This document shows, one piece after another, positions 41,558-51,600 of a stretch of 64,000 bases of DNA. Under the pieces are notes generated by a model. That model had not been told where the DNA came from and searched no databases. It was given only the letters and a program-made list of their open reading frames with translations. Each line of letters begins with the position of its first letter. The first letter of the stretch is position 1. A program made the translations under genes and the position numbers. Source of the stretch: UBA5399 sp964592125 (GTDB taxonomy: Bacteria; Bacillota; Clostridia; Christensenellales; Christensenellaceae); assembly GCA_964592125.1 (NCBI GenBank), contig CAZQBV010000001.1, positions 15,694-79,693 on the forward strand, given 5' to 3'.

Positions 41558-42757
41558 ATGAAAAACGTACTTATTATTAATGCGGGAAGTTCTTCTCTGA
41601 AATACCAAGTGATTAATATGGAGGACGAAAGCGTCCTTGCAAAAGGGATTGCAGAACGTATTGGCCATTATAACGCTTTGCTGGTGCACCAGCCCGAAGG
41701 CAAAGAAAAGCTGAAAATGGATACTGCCATGCTTGATCACGTGGAAGCTATGAAAGCGGTCATTGCTGCATTAACCAATCCTGAACATGGCGTAATGAAG
41801 GACATGAGCAGCATTGTGGCAGTGGGGCATCGTGTGGTAATGGGTGGCGAAAAATTCCAGACTTCCACCATAATTGACGAAAAAGTTCTGGAGGGCATTC
41901 GCGAATATATTGATCTTGCGCCACTTCACAACCCTGCCAACATAAAGGGAATTGAAACCTGCATGGCAGTAATGCCGGGTGTTCCCAATGTAGCAGTGTT
42001 TGATACATCATTCCATTCAACATTGCCCGACTATTCGTATTTGTATGGTATTACCTACGACGTATATAAAGACTATAAAGTTCGCAGATATGGGTTCCAC
42101 GGTACATCGCATAGGTATATTTCCCTGCGTGCCCCAGAATTTTTGAATAAAGACCCCAAAGACCTAAAAATAATAACCTGCCATTTGGGCAATGGATCTT
42201 CCATTGCTGCAATTAAAAATGGTAAGAGTATTGATACATCTATGGGGCTTACACCCTTAGAAGGCTTGATTATGGGAACTCGCTCGGGCGATTTGGATCC
42301 TGCTGCTATTCCATTTTTAATGAAAAAAATGAATATGACAGCTGACGAAACTGTAAGTTTCTTGAATAAAGAGTGCGGGATGATGGGCATATCTGGTGTA
42401 AGCAGCGATTTTAGAGACTTGTGGGATGCTTCGGATGCGGGCAATAAAATGGCGCGTTTGGCACTGCATATGTTTAATTATCGCATTAAAAAGTACATTG
42501 GTGCTTATGCTGCGGCACTGGATGGCGTGGATGTAATTGCTTTTGCAGGCGGAATTGGCGAGAATGACGAATTTGTCCGTCAGGAAGTTCTGGAAGGATT
42601 GGGCTACCTTGGTGTGGAACTGGATACAGAGCTAAACCGCGTGCGTGGTGAAGAACGTGTGATATCAACCAAGAATTCTAAGGTTATTGCAGCAATTATA
42701 CCTACAAATGAAGAGCTTATGATTGCGAGAGATACCTTTGCCATTTGCTGCAAATAG
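41558..42757 (+). CDS. ackA: acetate kinase
   Basis: 399 aa from MKNVLIINAGSSSLKYQVIN; the ATG at 41558 has AAGGGGGA upstream, and the longer frame would overlap pta. ASKHA motifs: NAGSSSLK, VFDTSFHSTLP, RRYGFHGTSHRYIS, ITCHLGNGSSIAAI, MGTRSGDLDP, and FAGGIGENDE. It converts acetyl phosphate to acetate with ATP formation. Confidence 0.97.
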   Translation: MKNVLIINAGSSSLKYQVINMEDESVLAKGIAERIGHYNALLVHQPEGKEKLKMDTAMLDHVEAMKAVIAALTNPEHGVMKDMSSIVAVGHRVVMGGEKFQTSTIIDEKVLEGIREYIDLAPLHNPANIKGIETCMAVMPGVPNVAVFDTSFHSTLPDYSYLYGITYDVYKDYKVRRYGFHGTSHRYISLRAPEFLNKDPKDLKIITCHLGNGSSIAAIKNGKSIDTSMGLTPLEGLIMGTRSGDLDPAAIPFLMKKMNMTADETVSFLNKECGMMGISGVSSDFRDLWDASDAGNKMARLALHMFNYRIKKYIGAYAAALDGVDVIAFAGGIGENDEFVRQEVLEGLGYLGVELDTELNRVRGEERVISTKNSKVIAAIIPTNEELMIARDTFAICCK

Positions 42758-42843
42758 TTGGCGCAAACCCTGTGCATTTCGTGCAAGTAAGCTTTGGTTT
42801 TTGTAAATATGCTTGCGGATGTTGGATTGCCTGTAAATAAAGG

Positions 42844-42872
42844 TTGACAAGCTTCTGCCTTGAAAATATAAT
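42844..42872 (+). promoter_or_regulatory. consensus sigma-A promoter of the DUF177-rpmF operon
   Basis: TTGACA, 17-bp spacer, TATAAT, a perfect match to consensus, 35 bp upstream of the DUF177 start. Fits a strongly expressed ribosomal protein operon. Confidence 0.9.
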
Positions 42873-42906
42873 AGTAGGGTAGCTGTTTTGGTGTGAGGAT
42901 ATAAAC

Positions 42907-43410
42907 ATGATTGATATTGATGTTTCTAAAGCACTAAAAAAGTCGGGAGAGACATTCAAGTTTAAGTACGAAGGTACGCCGGAGTTTGAAGAACTTGCGT
43001 TTGTAAAACCGCTTGCTTTAGATGCGGAGTACAGCAGTATAGACGAAGGAATTATGGTAAAAGGCGAGTTTGATGCCATGATTCTAGTGGAATGTACCAG
43101 ATGTCTCAAGCCCGTGGAGTTTGGCATCGCATACAGCTTTGATGAGTTGTATGTAAAGTATCAAAAACAGGATGACAGCAATTATACCTATAGTGGTGAA
43201 GTGCTGCAGTTGGATAAACTGGTTTATGATGCAATTGTGCTAAGCATACCGCAGCAACTGCTGTGTGATGAAGCCTGCAAAGGTCTTTGCCAAATATGCG
43301 GCGTAAACTGGAACGACAAAACATGCAAATGCAACCTAGTAGATGAGATTGACGATAGCAACCCATTTGCTAAGCTGAAAAATTTATTTGACGATAGTGG
43401 CCGGGACTGA
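42907..43410 (+). CDS. DUF177 (YceD) family protein
   Basis: 167 aa. Family features: VECTRCLKPVEFGI, Glu/Asp-rich middle, DAIVLSIPQQLLCDEACKGLC, ICGVNWNDKTCKC, and a DDSNPFAKLKNLF tail. It is implicated in 23S rRNA or large-subunit biogenesis and nearly always precedes rpmF, as here (38 bp gap). The cysteines (CTRC, CDEACKGLC..C) suggest zinc binding. Confidence 0.9.
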   Translation: MIDIDVSKALKKSGETFKFKYEGTPEFEELAFVKPLALDAEYSSIDEGIMVKGEFDAMILVECTRCLKPVEFGIAYSFDELYVKYQKQDDSNYTYSGEVLQLDKLVYDAIVLSIPQQLLCDEACKGLCQICGVNWNDKTCKCNLVDEIDDSNPFAKLKNLFDDSGRD

Positions 43411-43448
43411 TTGGTTTGACCGGCATGAAGAGGGAGGTGTAGAACAAA

Positions 43449-43640
43449 ATGGCAGTACCTAAAGGAAGAACGTCCAAACAGAGAAAGAGGACAAGGCGCG
43501 CACATTGGAAGCTCTCGGCTCCCACATTGGCGGAATGCCCACAGTGCCACCAGAAAAAACTACCGCACAGAGTTTGTAAAAACTGTGGTTATTACAATGG
43601 CAGGCTGGTAGTTGCACAAGATGCGGCGGCAAAAAAATAA
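43449..43640 (+). CDS. rpmF: 50S ribosomal protein L32
   Basis: 63 aa. MAVPKGRTSKQRKRTRRAHW start and the zinc-type motif CPQCHQKKLPHRVCKNCGYY with four cysteines, so this is the zinc-containing form. AGGGAGGTG precedes the start codon. A terminator follows 12 bp after the stop. Confidence 0.97.
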   Translation: MAVPKGRTSKQRKRTRRAHWKLSAPTLAECPQCHQKKLPHRVCKNCGYYNGRLVVAQDAAAKK

Positions 43641-43651
43641 GTAGACCTAAG

Positions 43652-43677
43652 AAAACGGCTGAAATATGCCGTTTTTT
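43652..43677 (+). terminator. terminator after rpmF
   Basis: AAACGGC-8 nt-GCCGTTT stem followed by a T-run. Confidence 0.88.
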
Positions 43678-43683
43678 ATTTTG

Positions 43684-43714
43684 TGCATATCCTAGGGTGT
43701 TGGTAGGATATGCA
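43684..43714. repeat. 11-bp perfect inverted repeat, 9-nt spacer
   Basis: TGCATATCCTA and TAGGATATGCA, separated by GGGTGTTGG. It follows the rpmF terminator and is not itself followed by T's. It resembles the element at 46624 (GCATAT arms, 9-nt spacer). Confidence 0.6.
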
Positions 43715-43867
43715 TGTTGTAAATAGCTGACCGATGGCTTATAATATGATACAGACAAGCAGTACTGTTTATATATTTGTATTTGTAGTATCATAAGAGT
43801 AGTGTATATGTTGTTGTTTTAGTATATTGAAGTAATATTTTTGTGATGTAGAAGGAAGGAAAGTGTA

Positions 43868-44755
43868 TTGGAGAACCGATACTCAGCCGGTAAAAGAGTT
43901 GCGGTAGTGGGCATTGCCGTAAATATTTTGCTGTTGATAATTAAGCTAGCTGTGGGCTATACAGCAGATAGCCAAGCCATGATAGCCGATGGCTTTAACA
44001 GTATGGGAGATGTTTTTGCCTCTGTTGTAACCTTGCTGGGAAGCATCTATGCAGCAAAACCAAGTGATAACGACCACGTATGGGGGCATGGCAAGGCCGA
44101 GTTTATAGCATCTATGATGATTGGATTTGCTATGATAGCTATGGCCATTTATACGATTAGCGGCTCAGTTGCCTCTTTGATAGAGCACAAGCAAATGGAC
44201 TTTTCTTATTGGTTGGTGGCAGTGGCCGTTGTTACCATTGGTTGCAAGGGCGTATTATTTGCCTATACAAGAAAAAAGGCGGTGGCATATGGCAGCCTGC
44301 TGATAGAAGCCAATGCAAAGGATCATCGCAATGACGTAATCGTTACCTCCGGCACACTTGCAGCCATTTTACTTAGCTTGGCGGGGCAATTTTGGGTGGA
44401 TGGCTTGGTGGGGCTTGTTATTTCCTGTTGGATAATTTATTCCGGCTATACCATACTACGTGATGCTGCAAAAGTGCTAATGGACTCCAATGCAGATGTG
44501 GACATGCTAGACGAGTATAAAAATGAGATTTTAGAAATACCGGGGATTGATCATTTGGATAGCGTGGTGGCAAAACCTGTGGGGGCAAATTATATTTTGA
44601 TTGTAAAGATATCGGTAAATAGAGATATGAATGTGATGCAAAGCCATGAAATTGCCAAGCAGGTGGAGCTTCATATTATGCATCTGCGCCCAGAGGTGGA
44701 AGACGTGATTGTACATATTAACCCAGATTTGCCACACCACACCAAGCATTCATAA
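43868..44755 (+). CDS. cation diffusion facilitator family transporter
   Basis: 295 aa; TTG start after GGAAGGAAAG. Six transmembrane helices, with metal-site motifs DGFNSMGDVFAS in helix 2 and DHRNDV in helix 5, plus GHGKAEFIASM after helix 2. A C-terminal cytoplasmic domain (about 210-295, VMQSHEIAKQVELHIM) follows. It exports Zn2+, Mn2+ or Fe2+ in exchange for protons; the metal is not readable. Monocistronic. Confidence 0.9.
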   Translation: MENRYSAGKRVAVVGIAVNILLLIIKLAVGYTADSQAMIADGFNSMGDVFASVVTLLGSIYAAKPSDNDHVWGHGKAEFIASMMIGFAMIAMAIYTISGSVASLIEHKQMDFSYWLVAVAVVTIGCKGVLFAYTRKKAVAYGSLLIEANAKDHRNDVIVTSGTLAAILLSLAGQFWVDGLVGLVISCWIIYSGYTILRDAAKVLMDSNADVDMLDEYKNEILEIPGIDHLDSVVAKPVGANYILIVKISVNRDMNVMQSHEIAKQVELHIMHLRPEVEDVIVHINPDLPHHTKHS

Positions 44756-44803
44756 AAAGCATAACAATACTTGCCAAATATTGCGTGAAACAGCGAAAAC
44801 ACG

Positions 44804-44834
44804 AAAAAACCGCTGCATTGCAACGGTTTTCTCA
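44804..44834 (+). terminator. terminator after the CDF transporter
   Basis: AAAACCG...CGGTTTT stem with an inner TGC/GCA pair and a T-tail, 49 bp after the stop. Confidence 0.7.
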
Positions 44835-45253
44835 GGGGTTGGAAGTATATTCTATGTTAATAACGCTTATTGCTAAGCAGTTATCACTTGGTATGTATTT
44901 ATTATAAGATACCTTTTTGAACAAGCAATGAAGGAACTATGAACAATCTATTAATTGTATAGGAAATTGATATTTACTGTATTGAAAAAGCCTTTAGCAA
45001 TAAAATTTAGGGTGCTTATTTCCTATTTTATATTTATTATTACTAGATTTGCATTTATTTTGGAGGTATAATACTTTCATTCGGAACATACCTCATACCA
45101 TCCTAAACGCGCTTCGCGCTATTACGATGTATCCCTTGCGGATAAAAATGCAAGTATTTTTAAATGGGATTGGGTTATAACTAGGCTAGACTGGGCATCA
45201 TTTTATAAAGCTTTTATTTACTTAAAATATAATTTAATGGAGGAACAATCCGT
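44835..45253. other. ~420-bp intergenic region with a structured GC-rich island
   Basis: Mostly AT-rich and without an open frame of note. A segment at about 45063-45160 stands out: GAGGTAT/ATACCTC, then GCGC-TTC-GCGC, then CTTGC/GCAAG inverted repeats in sequence. It matches no riboswitch I know; in particular no B12-box-like sequence was found despite the corrinoid-related gene downstream. Confidence 0.5.
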
Positions 45254-46624
45254 ATGGAAAAACCAGTTTGCAGAGGCGAGTGTCTTTTTGGCAAATGCCC
45301 GCATAAGGTATGTATAAAGCACACTGCAGGAAGCAACCAAGAGGTGACTGCTTTCAAAGAAAAGATGTCTATTATGACAGATTTCTCCTTGCAACATTGC
45401 GAATGGGACAAAAGTGGCTATGGGATTGCTGTAGATATCGGTACAACTACAGTTGCCGTTTTCCTATATCAGCTGGAAAAAGGGGAAATGCTGGCAGTGG
45501 AATCGCAAATAAATGCACAAGTTTCCTTTGGCCCAGATGTTATTTCGCGAATAAAATTTTGCGGGGACAATGCAGATGGCTTGGATAAACTGCACAATGT
45601 GGTGATAAATCAATTGAATGCAATGATAAAGGATGTGTGCGACAGTGCGGGCATTGCTTTGGAGAAGATTGCCCATGCAGTGATTACTGCAAACACCACA
45701 ATGATGCATTTACTGTGTAAAATATCTCCAGTTTCTATGGGGGTTCTTCCTTTCGAACCGGAATCTTACTTTGACGAGTTCATAAATGCGGGTAGCATAG
45801 GCCTTAATATAAAGGAGGCTTCGCTATACCTGCCGCCTTGTATCTCTTCCTTTGTGGGCGCAGATATTACCACAGATATGATAGCGGCTGGTTTTTCTGC
45901 AGATTTAAAGGGATATTACCTACTGATGGATATTGGCACGAATGGGGAAGTGACCCTGGGTAACCGCGAAGGGATTGTAGCATCTTCTACAGCCGCAGGG
46001 CCTGCATTTGAAGGTGCACACATCACTTGTGGCATGGCAGGCGTAAACGGAGCAATCAACAGTGTATATGCCAAGCAAGGGAAACTGGAGTACACCACTA
46101 TAGGCGGTGGGGAAGCCAAGGGGCTTTGCGGTTCGGGATTGCTGGATGCCATTGCACTATTTACAGGTGCTGGTGCAATTAATGGAACGGGTAAGATCGT
46201 GCAAAAAGACAATCCGTATGCTTTCGAGCACGAGGGTATGGCTGCGCTGAGAATTGCAGAGAATGTTTTTCTTACGCAAAAGGATATACGAGAGTTTCAA
46301 ACTGCAAAGGCAGCAGTAGCGGCAGGGGTGCTGACACTGATGCACGACTCTGGCGTAAGGGAAAGCGATATAGACAAACTATTCCTTGCGGGTGGTTTTG
46401 GAAACTTTATGAATATAGAAAGCGCTCGTTTGGTGGGGCTAGTACCCAAGGGGATAGAAACTGTAAGTATGGGAAATGGCGCTGCTGCAGGTGCTGCAAT
46501 GTTGCTATTGGATAACTCCTACATACAGTATGCAAAAGCCATAAAAGATATGTCTAGACATGTGGAATTGGGGAATAGCCCATATTTTATGGAAAAATAT
46601 GTGGACTGTATGTATTTTGAATAG
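45254..46624 (+). CDS. RACE-type ASKHA ATPase (DUF4445, corrinoid protein reactivation)
   Basis: 456 aa. The ASKHA phosphate motif GIAVDIGTTTVAVFLYQLEK, TANTTMMHLLCKISP, YYLLMDIGTNGEVTLGNREG, GLCGSGLLDAI, and LFLAGGFGNFMN place it with RamA/RACo reductive activators of corrinoid enzymes. These proteins use ATP to drive re-reduction of cob(II)alamin. Unusually, the N-terminal [2Fe-2S] ferredoxin domain is missing; only a short cysteine-rich head (C6, C10, C15, C20) precedes the ATPase core. No corrinoid protein or methyltransferase gene is nearby. GGAGGAA gives a good start. Confidence 0.85.
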   Translation: MEKPVCRGECLFGKCPHKVCIKHTAGSNQEVTAFKEKMSIMTDFSLQHCEWDKSGYGIAVDIGTTTVAVFLYQLEKGEMLAVESQINAQVSFGPDVISRIKFCGDNADGLDKLHNVVINQLNAMIKDVCDSAGIALEKIAHAVITANTTMMHLLCKISPVSMGVLPFEPESYFDEFINAGSIGLNIKEASLYLPPCISSFVGADITTDMIAAGFSADLKGYYLLMDIGTNGEVTLGNREGIVASSTAAGPAFEGAHITCGMAGVNGAINSVYAKQGKLEYTTIGGGEAKGLCGSGLLDAIALFTGAGAINGTGKIVQKDNPYAFEHEGMAALRIAENVFLTQKDIREFQTAKAAVAAGVLTLMHDSGVRESDIDKLFLAGGFGNFMNIESARLVGLVPKGIETVSMGNGAAAGAAMLLLDNSYIQYAKAIKDMSRHVELGNSPYFMEKYVDCMYFE

Positions 46625-46654
46625 CATATTCGAAAATAGACTATTCGAATATGC
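46624..46654. repeat. 11-bp perfect inverted repeat, 9-nt spacer, after the RACE gene
   Basis: GCATATTCGAA and TTCGAATATGC with a 9-nt spacer, overlapping the stop codon region. It may act as a terminator (AGTTATGTTTTT follows), though the T-run is delayed. Same layout as the element at 43684. Confidence 0.55.
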
Positions 46655-46804
46655 AGTTATGTTTTTCATTCAAGATATCAAATATTAATTTATGATTTCT
46701 ATTATGTAGATTCTTATTGGTGCAAAAACAGTAAACTGCCGGAGGTGTTTTTCCGGTGGTTTACTTGTTTATCATTTTTAGGTATACTGTTGTATGGAGG
46801 GCTT

Positions 46805-47650
46805 ATGAATATACAATGGTACCCGGGGCACATGACCAAGGCGCGCCGGCAGTTGAAAGAAAAACTAAAGATGATTGATTTGGTGATAGAGGTGTTGGAT
46901 GCGCGTGCACCCCGAAGCTCTGTCAATCCGGATTTTGAGGATCTTTTTTCCGCAAAAATGCGGTTTTATATATTGAATAAATCTGACCTTGCAGATGCGA
47001 ATGTAACACAGCAATGGATTTCGTATTATAAAGAAAAGGGAATCAATGCGGTTTCCTATTCAGCAACCAAAGGCAATATAGATAGGTTGAAAAGTGAAAT
47101 TGTAGCAGCAGGGGAACCTTTGCTGGCACGATACAGGCAAAAAGGCGTTAATAAAACACTGCGCGGCCTTGTTGCGGGCATACCCAATGTGGGAAAATCT
47201 GCAATACTGAACCGATTGGTAGGAGAAAAACGGTTTAAAGAGGGAAATAAGCCGGGTGTAACCAAAGGGTTGCAATGGGCAAAGATAGACTCGTATTTGG
47301 AAATTATGGATTCCCCGGGGCTGCTGTGGCCAAAGTTTTCGGATGAGAAGACAGGCGCAGTGGTGGCACTGATAGGCAGCATAAAGCTGGACATACTGGA
47401 CGAGGAAGAGCTTTGCTATTATTTGGTTTCCATGCTGATGAACAGTGCCCCCCATATGCTATTGGAGCGCTACAAGCTGGACTTGTTGCCAAATACCGCC
47501 AGTGAAGTGACAGAGGCCATAGCAAAAAAACGTGGTTTTCTGCTAAAGGGTGGCGTGCTGGATACGGAGCGCACAACCAAAACCATGTTGGATGAATTTA
47601 AAAATGGGAAGATGGGTAGAATTTCTTTGGAAATACCCAGAGCAGATTGA
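46805..47650 (+). CDS. rbgA: ribosome biogenesis GTPase RbgA/YlqF
   Basis: 281 aa starting MNIQWYPGHMTKARRQLK; the ATG at 46805 has TGGAGGG just upstream. Circularly permuted GTPase: G4 (LNKSDLAD) comes first, then G1 (GIPNVGKSAILNRL), and G3 (DSPGLLWP). It helps late assembly of the 50S subunit. First of a short operon with rnhB and yraN, the same order as in B. subtilis. Confidence 0.94.
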   Translation: MNIQWYPGHMTKARRQLKEKLKMIDLVIEVLDARAPRSSVNPDFEDLFSAKMRFYILNKSDLADANVTQQWISYYKEKGINAVSYSATKGNIDRLKSEIVAAGEPLLARYRQKGVNKTLRGLVAGIPNVGKSAILNRLVGEKRFKEGNKPGVTKGLQWAKIDSYLEIMDSPGLLWPKFSDEKTGAVVALIGSIKLDILDEEELCYYLVSMLMNSAPHMLLERYKLDLLPNTASEVTEAIAKKRGFLLKGGVLDTERTTKTMLDEFKNGKMGRISLEIPRAD

Positions 47651-47668
47651 GGAGAGCCAAAGCAAAAC

Positions 47669-48307
47669 ATGAGTGGAATAAGGGAACAACAGCGGCTGCA
47701 AAAGCTGCAATATATGACAGAGCTGGAACGTGAGCATTGGGATATTGGCGAGGATTTGATTGCCGGTATGGATGAAGCGGGCAGGGGGCCATTGGCCGGG
47801 CCTGTGGTGGTTGCATGTGTTATTATGCCAAAGGATGACTTGATTTCCGGAGTGGATGACTCCAAAAAATTGACAGAAAAGCGTCGAGAAGAGCTGTTTG
47901 AAGCCATTATGGAAAAATGCATTGCGTATTCCGTGGGCATGGCCAGCCACGATATGATAGATGAAATAAACATACTGAATGCAACGCGAAAGGCATTTAT
48001 GGATGCATTGGTGGGTATGGAAGTGCAGCCCACGCATGTATATACAGATGCTATGCCACTGGATTGTGACATACCCTGTACCTCTTTGGTAAAGGGAGAT
48101 GCGCGGATGTACACCATAGCGGCCGCTTCCATTATTGCTAAGGTAACACGGGATCGTATTCTTTGTGAATATGCACAGGAATACCCGCAATATGGTTTTG
48201 AAAAGCACAAAGGATACGGCACAAAGCAACATTATGAAGCCATAGAAAAGTATGGCGTGCTTTCTATTCACCGACGAAGCTTTTTAAAAAGGGTGCTAGA
48301 AAAATGA
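47669..48307 (+). CDS. rnhB: ribonuclease HII
   Basis: 212 aa. Catalytic acidic cluster in AGMDEAGRGPLAGPVV, then DDSKKLTEKRREELF, YTDAMPL, and AKVTRDRILCEYAQ. Cuts RNA in RNA-DNA hybrids and single ribonucleotides in DNA. Its end overlaps yraN by 4 bp. Confidence 0.95.
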   Translation: MSGIREQQRLQKLQYMTELEREHWDIGEDLIAGMDEAGRGPLAGPVVVACVIMPKDDLISGVDDSKKLTEKRREELFEAIMEKCIAYSVGMASHDMIDEINILNATRKAFMDALVGMEVQPTHVYTDAMPLDCDIPCTSLVKGDARMYTIAAASIIAKVTRDRILCEYAQEYPQYGFEKHKGYGTKQHYEAIEKYGVLSIHRRSFLKRVLEK

Positions 48308-48660
48308 CGACTGTGTTGCGGGGTAAACTGGGCGAAGAACTGACATGCCAATACATTGAAAAAATGGGCATGCAGGCATTGCATAGAAATTATTACTGCC
48401 GCATGGGAGAAATAGATATTATTGCAAGGGATGCGGATACCATTGCCTTTATAGAGGTGAAAACCCGCAGTAGCAAAAAATATGGAACAGCTGCGGAAGC
48501 GGTAACTGGTTCCAAAATAAAAAAAATGATAGCGACTGCGCAGGTATATATTATGGAGAACAACCTGCACAGCAACAACTTTCGCTTTGATGTGGCGGAA
48601 GTGTACGAAAGGGATGGAATGTACAAAATTAACTATATAGCAAATGCTTTTGAGGTTTAA
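48304..48660 (+). CDS. YraN/UPF0102 family endonuclease-like protein
   Basis: 118 aa. GKLGEELTCQYIEKMGMQAL, YYCRMGEIDIIARD, and IAFIEVKTRSSKKYGTA form the D-(E/Q)xK nuclease fold typical of UPF0102. Function in the cell is not established; the gene commonly follows rnhB. Confidence 0.92.
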   Translation: MTTVLRGKLGEELTCQYIEKMGMQALHRNYYCRMGEIDIIARDADTIAFIEVKTRSSKKYGTAAEAVTGSKIKKMIATAQVYIMENNLHSNNFRFDVAEVYERDGMYKINYIANAFEV

Positions 48661-48665
48661 CGCAT

Positions 48666-51600
48666 ATGGATCCTCGTATTGAAAAACAAAATGAATTTAT
48701 TATACTATTTGCGGTGTTGGGGCTTATTTTTCTTTGCATTATGCACTATGTATACAGCACACAAAAAGCGAAGGAACGGCTGGAAAAAGAACCGCCTACA
48801 CTGCAAGTATTCATTGCTATGGCGGCCATTGCGTTTATCATACGCCTTTTGATTGGCTACAATATGCCCGGTTATATTTCGGATGTAGACTGCTTCCGTT
48901 CTTGGTCGGTCAATGCCTTCGAGGGGGGACTGCAGAACTTTTATAGTGGGGAATTCTTTGCGGATTACCCGCCGTTGTATATTTACTTTTTGGGGGCGCT
49001 TGGCTTTATTCGCGATGTGGCAGGAGTGGATGCGGCATCACCGGAATTTGGGCTACTGGTGCGTTTGCCTGCTTTGATTACCGATATCCTATTGGCTGCC
49101 TTTGTTTATAGTGTTGCAAAAAAGGAAATGAACGGCAAATCTGCATTGTTCCTTTCCGCGCTGATTCTTTTTAACCCCGCCATAATGGCAAACAATGCGC
49201 TTTGGGGTCAGGTGGATGTAATTGTAACGCTGTTTATGGTATTTACTATCTATTTGCTGTATAAAGACAAGCTGTTTTTCTCTGCAATACTATTTGTACT
49301 GGCATTGTTGCTAAAACCGCAGGCTGTAATGATTGCGCCCATCCTACTGTTTGTATTTGTGCGCAATATTGTTGTATCCAAAAAAAAGCTACAGCCTATA
49401 CTAACACTGGTTATATCGCTCGCAGCCATTGTGGGTCTGTTCCTTCTGGTGCCGTTGCCTTTTGGTGTGAACAAAGAGCCGCTTTGGTTAATTCAAAGAT
49501 ATAGTGATACGATGGGGCAATACCCTCAAACATCGCTAAATGCCTTCAATCTATACTCTATGCTGGGGCTAAATTTCCTTTCGGCGCAAGATTTTTCCTT
49601 CCTAGGTCTACCGCTGAATCGTTGGGGCTTTATCTTTATTTGCATGATTTGCGTATACGCACTATGGCTATACATAAAAAAACCAGACAAACGATTCTTA
49701 TTTGCCCTATCTGCATTGATTGTGATGGGAGTATATGCATTTGCGCATGGTATGCACGAACGTTATATTTTTGTGGTACCCATACTGCTATTGTTTGCGT
49801 ATATTCTAATGCGGGATAAACGATTGTTTACTTGCACCATTTTGCTGTTTGGGGTATCGTTGGTAAATACCTGTGTATCACTTTATTACTATCAGATATG
49901 GATACCCACAGAGCTGATTGTGGTGCTATCCGTAATTTCCATGGCAGCGTATCTATATACCATTTATGTCATTACTATGATTGCGCTAAAACCGGTGAAA
50001 TTGTTGGAACCAAAACCGGCGCCAGTTGTGGAATCTTCCGCAAAAGCGCCCGCTCAAATGCGGCTGGAAAATTTTTCGCAAAAGAAACATATTACGCGCA
50101 AAGATGGTCTGTTTATGCTGATTATTTCGGCTGTTTATGCCTGCGTTGCCTTTATCAATTTGGGAGCATTTCAAATACCGCAAACAAGTGCCGCCATTGC
50201 AGATAATACTTTCATAGAATTTGAGCAACAGCAACAGATTTCACGTTTTCAGTATTATGCAGATTATGGACAGGGTGGCTTTGATGTGTATACATCAAAC
50301 GATGGAGAAAACTATTCCCCTGTAGAGTTGCAAAAAGATGGAGAGACGCTAAATACAGTAAAGCATGAAAAGGGCGATTTGTATAAATGGCGTAGCTTTG
50401 ATGTGAATATAGATGCCAAATATTTGCAATTTGTTCCTGTGTGGGAGGAAGACCTTCCTCCTGAACAGATGCCATCTTTACCCATACTGGAAATGGCATT
50501 TTACGATGCTGCGGGAAATAAGATAACACCGCTTCATGTATTTAACAAAGACACAATGATGAACGAGCTGGTTGACGAGCAGAATTTGGTTCCTGCCGAA
50601 CGCAGCTATATGAATGAGTTTTATTTTGATGAGCTTTATCATGTGCGCACGGCCTATGAAAACATTCATGGCATTACCCCTTATGAAATAACGCATCCGC
50701 CATTGGGCAAGATAATCATTGCCTCGGGTATTCAAATGTTTGGCATGAATCCTTTTGGCTGGCGCTTTATGGGTACATTGGTAGGTGTGCTAATGCTTCC
50801 CCTTATTTATATTTTGGCCAAGCTGATGCTGAAAAAGACGCGCTATGCCGTGATGGCTACTGTACTATTGGCTGTAGATTTTATGCATTTTGCGCAAACG
50901 CGGATTGGCACGGTGGATAGTTTCAGTATTTTGTGGATATTGTTGATGTACCTATTTATGTATCAATTTACCCAGCGTAACTTTAACCGACAGCCGCTAA
51001 AGAAAACTTTGGTGCCGCTGTTTTTGTGCGGACTGTCCTTTGGCCTAGGTGCTGCAACCAAGTGGTTGTGTATCTATGCTGCGTTCGGGTTGCTTGCCAT
51101 TTATGTGATTACCATGTATCGGCGGCATAGCGAATATAAATTTGCGCAGGAAAGTGGCCTATACCCAGAAATAGTGAGAAATTACAAAAGAAATTTAAGA
51201 ATTACGCTGCTGTGTAGTGTGCTTTTCTTCCTTATAATACCTGCTTTTATTTATGTTGTTTCCTATGCACCGTATTTTATGGTGACGGATGGTGGTGCGT
51301 ACACGGGGCTGAGTGATATTATTGGCAATCAAAAATATATGCTAAACTACCACTCCACTCTGGATCCGGAATATGTACATCCATTTGCTTCCATGTGGTA
51401 CACTTGGCCTGCAGATGTACGGCCGGTGCTGTTCTTTAGCCAGCAAAATGCTGCAAACAATACCATATCCACTCTTTCCACGATGGGCAATCCCCTAATT
51501 TGGTGGACAGGAATTGTGGCGGTTGTTTATCTGGTAGTGAATGCAATACGCAGCAAACGGCACCGCAGCTTTGAACTGCTGTTCTTGGCAATTGCGGCAC

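Noticed and set aside
31897..43697. Shared 11-mer ATATCCTAGGG at 31897 (upstream of iorA) and 43687
   Set aside because: The flanks do not align and only the second copy is in a hairpin; most likely chance.
45061..45253. Cobalamin riboswitch upstream of the RACE-type gene
   Set aside because: No B12-box or conserved core was found; only unexplained stems.
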